Origin: JAXJQF01 sp036311285
GTDB taxonomy: Bacteria; Pseudomonadota; Gammaproteobacteria; Enterobacterales; Succinivibrionaceae
Direction of reading: 5' to 3'
NCBI GenBank assembly: GCA_036311285.1
Contig: JAXJQF010000115.1
Location: 1-25,291, forward strand
Length of the DNA stretch: 25,291 nucleotides
Of the stretch, positions 22,097 to 25,291 are shown piece by piece. Each line of letters begins with the position of its first letter. Positions within the stretch are counted from its first letter, which is position 1. A model generated the notes under the pieces. That model saw only the letters and a list, made by a program, of their open reading frames with translations, was not told the DNA's origin and ran no database searches. The position numbers were made by a program, and so were the translations under genes.

Positions 22097-22184
22097 TATT
22101 AGATAATTATGTAGATAAAAACTTATATTTAAACTTAATTTATTTCTTATATATTAAACTTTTGTCATTTTAAATTATCTAATA
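22097..22184 (+). repeat. Long-range 12-bp inverted repeat in the fumarase leader
   Basis: TATTAGATAATT (22097-22108) and AATTATCTAATA (22173-22184) are perfect complements separated by 64 very AT-rich bases. In the mRNA they could close a long stem that begins within 10 bases of the 5' end and stops 70 bases before the ribosome binding site. All pairs but two are A-U, so stability is modest. Confidence 0.45.
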
Positions 22185-22269
22185 TTCACAAGAACAAAGA
22201 CCTTGAAAAAGCTTGATATTAGCTTTAGGCATTTTTAAATTTTAACTCTATACTTAAGGAGTGTGTTGC

Positions 22270-23796
22270 ATGACTGTTATAAAGCAGCAAGACTTTATTG
22301 ACTCAATATATGATGCGTTACAATATATTTCATATTATCATCCTGTAGATTTTATCAGAGCTTTAAAGAAAGCTTATGAACGTGAACAAAATGTAGCGGC
22401 AAAGAATGCTATTGCTCAGATTTTAGTAAATTCTAAGATGTGTGCAATTGGTCATCGTCCATTATGCCAAGATACAGGTATTGTTACTTGTTTTGTAAAG
22501 ATTGGTATGCAAGTACAATTTGATGGTGATATGACTGTTGCTGAAATGGTTAATGAAGGTACTCGTAGAGCATATACAGATCCTAATAATCCATTACGTA
22601 AGAGTGTTTTAACAGATCCTATTGGTGCTCGTGTTAATACTAAGGATAATACTCCTGCTGTTACTCATATTGAAATGGTTCCAGGAGATAAGGTTGAAGT
22701 TTTAATTGCATCAAAGGGCGGTGGTTCTGAAAATAAATCTAAGTTAGTGATGTTAAATCCATCTGACTCTATTGAAGATTGGATTTTAGAACAAATTCCT
22801 CACATGGGTGCAGGTTGGTGTCCTCCAGGAATCATCGGTGTTGGCGTTGGTGGTACAATGGAAAAGGCTGCTGTATTAGCAAAAGAAGCTTTAATGGACC
22901 CAATTGATATTGAAGACTTAATCGCTAAGGGCGCTGAAACTTCTGAAGAAAAGTTAAGATTAAGTTTATACGATAAGATTAATAAGACAGGTATCGGTGC
23001 ACAAGGTTTAGGTGGTTTAACTACAGTGTTAGACGTTAAGGTTAAATCTTATCCAACACACGCTGTAGCAAAACCTGTTGCAATTATTCCAAACTGTGCA
23101 GCGTCTCGTCACATTCACTTTGAATTAGATGGTACAGGTCCTTGTAATTTAGTTCCTCCTTCATTAGATGAATGGCCAGATATTGAATTAGGTAACGCAG
23201 ATGGTGCTCGTCGTGTAAATCTTGACGGTATCACAAAGGAAGAAATTGCGACTTGGAAGACTGGTGAAACTTTATTATTAAGTGGTAAGATTTTAACTGG
23301 TCGTGATGCTGCTCATAAGCGTATCTGTGATTTAATTGCTGAAGGTAAATCATTACCAGAAGGTGTAGACTTAAAGGGTAAGTTTATTTACTACGTAGGA
23401 CCAGTTCCTCCAGTAGGTGATGAAGTAGTAGGCCCTGCAGGTCCAACAACTTCTACTCGTATGGATAAATTCGTTGAAACTATGTTAAGTGAAACTGGTT
23501 TATTCGGTATGATTGGTAAGTCTGAACGTGGTCCACAAGCTGTTGAATCTATTAAGAAGCACAAGTCAGTTTACTTAATGGCTGTTGGTGGTGCTGCTTA
23601 CTTAGTGTCAAAGGCAATCAAGAGTTCAAAGATTATTGCATTCCCTGAATTAGGTATGGAAGCAATCTATGAATTTGAAGTTAAAGATATGCCTGTAACA
23701 GTTGCTGTAGATTCAGAAGGTCAAAACATTCATGTAAGTGGTCCTGCAGAATGGAAGGATAAGATCCAAGAAATTGGTTTTAAGTATATTGACTAA
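22270..23796 (+). CDS. fumA: Class I fumarate hydratase, [4Fe-4S] type
   Basis: The enzyme interconverts fumarate and L-malate. The 508 residues align end to end with single-chain class I fumarases of the Pseudomonas type: 'GHRPLCQDTGIVT', 'ASKGGGSENKSKLVMLNPSD', 'GIGAQGLGGLTTVLDVK' and 'PVPPVGDEVVGPAGPTTSTR'. Cys66, Cys184 ('AGWCPPG') and Cys276 ('NCAASRH') have the spacing of the three cluster ligands in characterised class I enzymes. The cluster makes such enzymes oxygen-sensitive, suiting an anaerobic or microaerobic cell running the pathway toward succinate. The start is ATG 22270, eight bases after AAGGAG (22256-22261); the upstream GTG at 22261 overlaps this site and is rejected. A strong terminator follows. 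Confidence 0.96.
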   Translation: MTVIKQQDFIDSIYDALQYISYYHPVDFIRALKKAYEREQNVAAKNAIAQILVNSKMCAIGHRPLCQDTGIVTCFVKIGMQVQFDGDMTVAEMVNEGTRRAYTDPNNPLRKSVLTDPIGARVNTKDNTPAVTHIEMVPGDKVEVLIASKGGGSENKSKLVMLNPSDSIEDWILEQIPHMGAGWCPPGIIGVGVGGTMEKAAVLAKEALMDPIDIEDLIAKGAETSEEKLRLSLYDKINKTGIGAQGLGGLTTVLDVKVKSYPTHAVAKPVAIIPNCAASRHIHFELDGTGPCNLVPPSLDEWPDIELGNADGARRVNLDGITKEEIATWKTGETLLLSGKILTGRDAAHKRICDLIAEGKSLPEGVDLKGKFIYYVGPVPPVGDEVVGPAGPTTSTRMDKFVETMLSETGLFGMIGKSERGPQAVESIKKHKSVYLMAVGGAAYLVSKAIKSSKIIAFPELGMEAIYEFEVKDMPVTVAVDSEGQNIHVSGPAEWKDKIQEIGFKYID

Positions 23797-23829
23797 TTTT
23801 TAATTTTGGTCAATAGATTATAAAAATAG

Positions 23830-23865
23830 TAATCGCTCAACTAAGAATTGAGCGATTATTTTTTT
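23830..23865 (+). terminator. Intrinsic terminator of the fumarase gene
   Basis: TAATCGCTCAA (23830-23840) and TTGAGCGATTA (23848-23858) form a perfect 11-bp stem with a 7-base loop, followed by seven T, 33 bases after the stop codon. Confidence 0.93.
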
Positions 23866-24468
23866 ATTTTTACACAGTATTTATTTTGTTTGAATAGTGT
23901 TCACCTAAAGTTCACTGATTTTAAAATTTAAAAATTATTAAAAGCTAGCATCCAATGTAACTCAAATGTTTGACACTATTTGTTAAAAAAACACATCAAT
24001 AAAAATTAATTTTTTTTAAATTAATAGTTGAAATTTCAGTAATTAACAGCTTCTGTGAATAAAGATTTGGATAACTTAGTTAATGTCTTGAAATGAAAGC
24101 TTTTGGAAATTAACACTCGTTTTTGTATACAAAATAAAGGCAAAAAGTAACAACAGGTTATTTGGAGTGAGTAAATAAAGTCCACTTATTTGTATATATT
24201 GTATTTGGTAATGTTCTAACTAAAGCGTTTAAGGTTATATATGTAAAAGGTGGAGGATATAAATATATCTCATGAACAAATGTCAAATAATAAAGTAAAG
24301 CAAGTTGATACTATGAATTAAAATAATTTCAACTTAATTGAATAAAAAATAATCACTTTAATTGTGTTTTATTTTTTAAAAGTGTGTATAATGCGCATGA
24401 TTACAAAATATAAATTATAAAAAATATAAAACTATAAATAAATTTTAGAATGAAGGAAAGGGTAAACA
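23866..24468. other. Long intergenic region, fumarase to small secreted-protein gene
   Basis: About 600 bases, among the most AT-rich of the window, with no frame on either strand that has a ribosome binding site or resembles a protein. The only recognisable elements are the TATAAT at 24387-24392 and the ribosome binding site GAAGGA at 24452-24457. Confidence 0.5.
24362..24392 (+). promoter_or_regulatory. Candidate promoter of the small secreted-protein gene
   Basis: A perfect TATAAT (24387-24392) lies 76 bases before the start codon. The -35 is poor: TTGTGT (24362-24367) needs a 19-base spacer. It shares TGTGTATAAT with the promoter near 355. Confidence 0.4.
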
Positions 24469-24984
24469 ATGTTATTCTCAAGAATTATCGTAAAGATAAT
24501 CAGTTTGTTATTTTTATTTAGTTTTTGCACTGTAAGTGCAAATACTAACACTTCTGTATTTGGTATTAGCTTAGGTGTAACAACTATTGATGATCTAGTA
24601 TCACGTCACTTAATAGAATCAAAGGATGAACACGAAGGTATTAATAGATTTACTGAAGGTAAACAATACTATTTAAGTCCACTTGACTTTAATGATTCAT
24701 CTATGCAATCTTTGTTAGTTATTTTTGATAAAAACGAAAAGGCTAGTGCGGTTATTGCTATTTATGATACTGACGATTTTGATAGTATCAATTATCGTTT
24801 ACAAAAGAAATATGCAACTAGAACACATGTTCGTTCTTCTGTGGATAATTCATTCGTTACATATAACAATGGTATGAATATTATTGAATTTGAAAAGAAT
24901 GATTTAAACTATCAGGCAGAACTTCGCATTTTGTCTGATGAATTTTTTAAGCAATACAAAAAAGACATTTCATCTGAAATTTAA
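24469..24984 (+). CDS. Small secreted protein of unknown function
   Basis: I do not recognise this 171-residue protein. It opens with a signal peptide ('IIVKIISLLFLFSFCTVSA', cut near residue 25). The mature part starts 'NTNTSVFGISLGVTTIDDLV', the 'xGixLGxtxxDv' opening seen in several unrelated periplasmic domain families. Alternating strands and charged loops follow ('SLLVIFDKNEKASAVIAIYD'), a small alpha/beta fold with no cysteine in the mature chain. GAAGGA precedes the ATG by about eleven bases, with a closer AAAGGG. The gene stands alone, with its own promoter candidate and a terminator 120 bases after its stop. Residue 20 is a Cys but lacks a lipobox, so it is probably soluble periplasmic rather than a lipoprotein. 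Confidence 0.75.
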   Translation: MLFSRIIVKIISLLFLFSFCTVSANTNTSVFGISLGVTTIDDLVSRHLIESKDEHEGINRFTEGKQYYLSPLDFNDSSMQSLLVIFDKNEKASAVIAIYDTDDFDSINYRLQKKYATRTHVRSSVDNSFVTYNNGMNIIEFEKNDLNYQAELRILSDEFFKQYKKDISSEI

Positions 24985-25106
24985 TAAAGATAGTACACAA
25001 TAAAAAAACAACTAAAAAAATAAACAAGAATATAACGATTATTATTTATAAAACTTTATAATACAATCTATAAGTATTATGTTTTGTCTAACTCGTAATT
25101 ATAAGT

Positions 25107-25140
25107 CCTCAATTCAACAATTGAGGCCTTGTTTTTTTTT
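25107..25140 (+). terminator. Intrinsic terminator
   Basis: CCTCAATT (25107-25114) and AATTGAGG (25119-25126) form a perfect 8-bp stem with loop CAAC, then CCTTG and a T10 run (25131-25140). It is 122 bases past the preceding stop codon; a TATAAT at 25057-25062 in between could mark a short independent transcript, but no -35 supports it. Confidence 0.8.
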
Positions 25141-25198
25141 ACGAACAACTAATGATAATAAAAGTGTTTAAATAATAAAACGGACCAAAATTTTAGAG

Positions 25199-25291
25199 TG
25201 ACCCCCGAAAGTTGAACAAAACTTTCGGGGGTTTTATTTATGAAGCATACATATGAAGATAAATTAGAAATGTATAGACTTTGGAAAGAAA
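25199..25291 (+). mobile_element. Left end of an IS3-type insertion sequence (truncated by window)
   Basis: TGACCCCCGAAAGTTGAACA (25199-25218) has the look of an IS3-family terminal repeat: TG start, C-rich block, AAAGTTG, ACA. CCCCCGAAAGTT (25202-25213) and AACTTTCGGGGG (25220-25231) then form a 12-bp hairpin followed by TTTTATTT. This would block transcription entering from outside the element. A transposase-like frame begins at 25240. The rest of the element lies beyond the window. Confidence 0.6.
25240..25291 (+). CDS. IS3-type transposase OrfA, first 17 codons
   Basis: The frame starts ATG and reads MKHTYEDKLEMYRLWKE to the window edge, similar to the opening of IS3-family OrfA proteins ('MK.sYE.Kl..v.lyr...', the first helix of the helix-turn-helix). 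There is no clear ribosome binding site because the start follows directly on the hairpin and T-rich tail at 25202-25239, so expression may be deliberately low. Too short to judge whether the gene is intact. Confidence 0.5.
   Translation, partial: MKHTYEDKLEMYRLWKE

Noticed and set aside
22030..22260. FNR or ArcA site controlling the fumarase gene
   Set aside because: Expected from biology, but no TTGAT-N4-ATCAA-like site was found; in this AT-rich DNA looser matches mean little.

Overview
This is an AT-rich stretch of a gammaproteobacterial chromosome. The organism is inferred from protein resemblance: carA/carB, tamA/tamB and an Fe-S fumarase all look like gammaproteobacterial versions, and a conserved inner-membrane protein ending in PKKKW is recognisable from that class. 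The low GC, the oxygen-labile class I fumarase and an AAA/PD-(D/E)XK protein of a type common in gut anaerobes would suit a Succinivibrionaceae-like host-associated anaerobe. That last step is a guess; the sequence does not prove a genus.

Layout. Positions 1-138 hold the 3' part of tRNA-Gly(GCC) and a complete tRNA-Leu(UAA). A small DUF4870-like membrane protein follows (475-957). Then come carA-carB (1516-5889), translated from a UUG start and abutting without a gap, with an inverted repeat in the leader and a strong terminator behind. Next is a signalling patch (6045-9884): a lone Hpt phosphotransfer protein, transcribed divergently from a REC-GGDEF-EAL-PAS protein whose GGDEF is dead and whose EAL motifs are partly lost, followed on the same strand by an unrecognised secreted four-cysteine protein. 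TamA and a long TamB (10226-16856) form the outer-membrane/envelope transport pair. They are followed by a periplasmic amidase-fold protein lacking most catalytic residues (17027-17767), and a stand-alone HAD phosphatase that overlaps tail to tail with the PKKKW membrane protein (17917-19231).

From about 19.5 to 21.8 kb the window is accessory. Two transposase fragments of different families (ISL3-like and IS66) lie back to back, next to an AAA-ATPase/PD-(D/E)XK protein with foreign-looking codon use. Core genes resume with a class I fumarase (22270-23796) behind a good extended -10 promoter and a 180-base leader. A small secreted protein of unknown function follows (24469-24984), and the left end of an IS3-type element runs off the window edge (25199-25291).

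How the genes relate. carAB makes carbamoyl phosphate for pyrimidines and arginine; fumarase serves the C4-dicarboxylate branch; TamAB and the amidase-like protein act in the envelope. The Hpt/REC-EAL pair could form one phosphorelay, but this rests only on adjacency. I found no CRISPR array, phage or complete mobile element. The least ordinary items are the amidase pseudoenzyme, the degenerate c-di-GMP-type protein with its Hpt neighbour, and the terminator-like hairpin placed ahead of the HAD stop codon.
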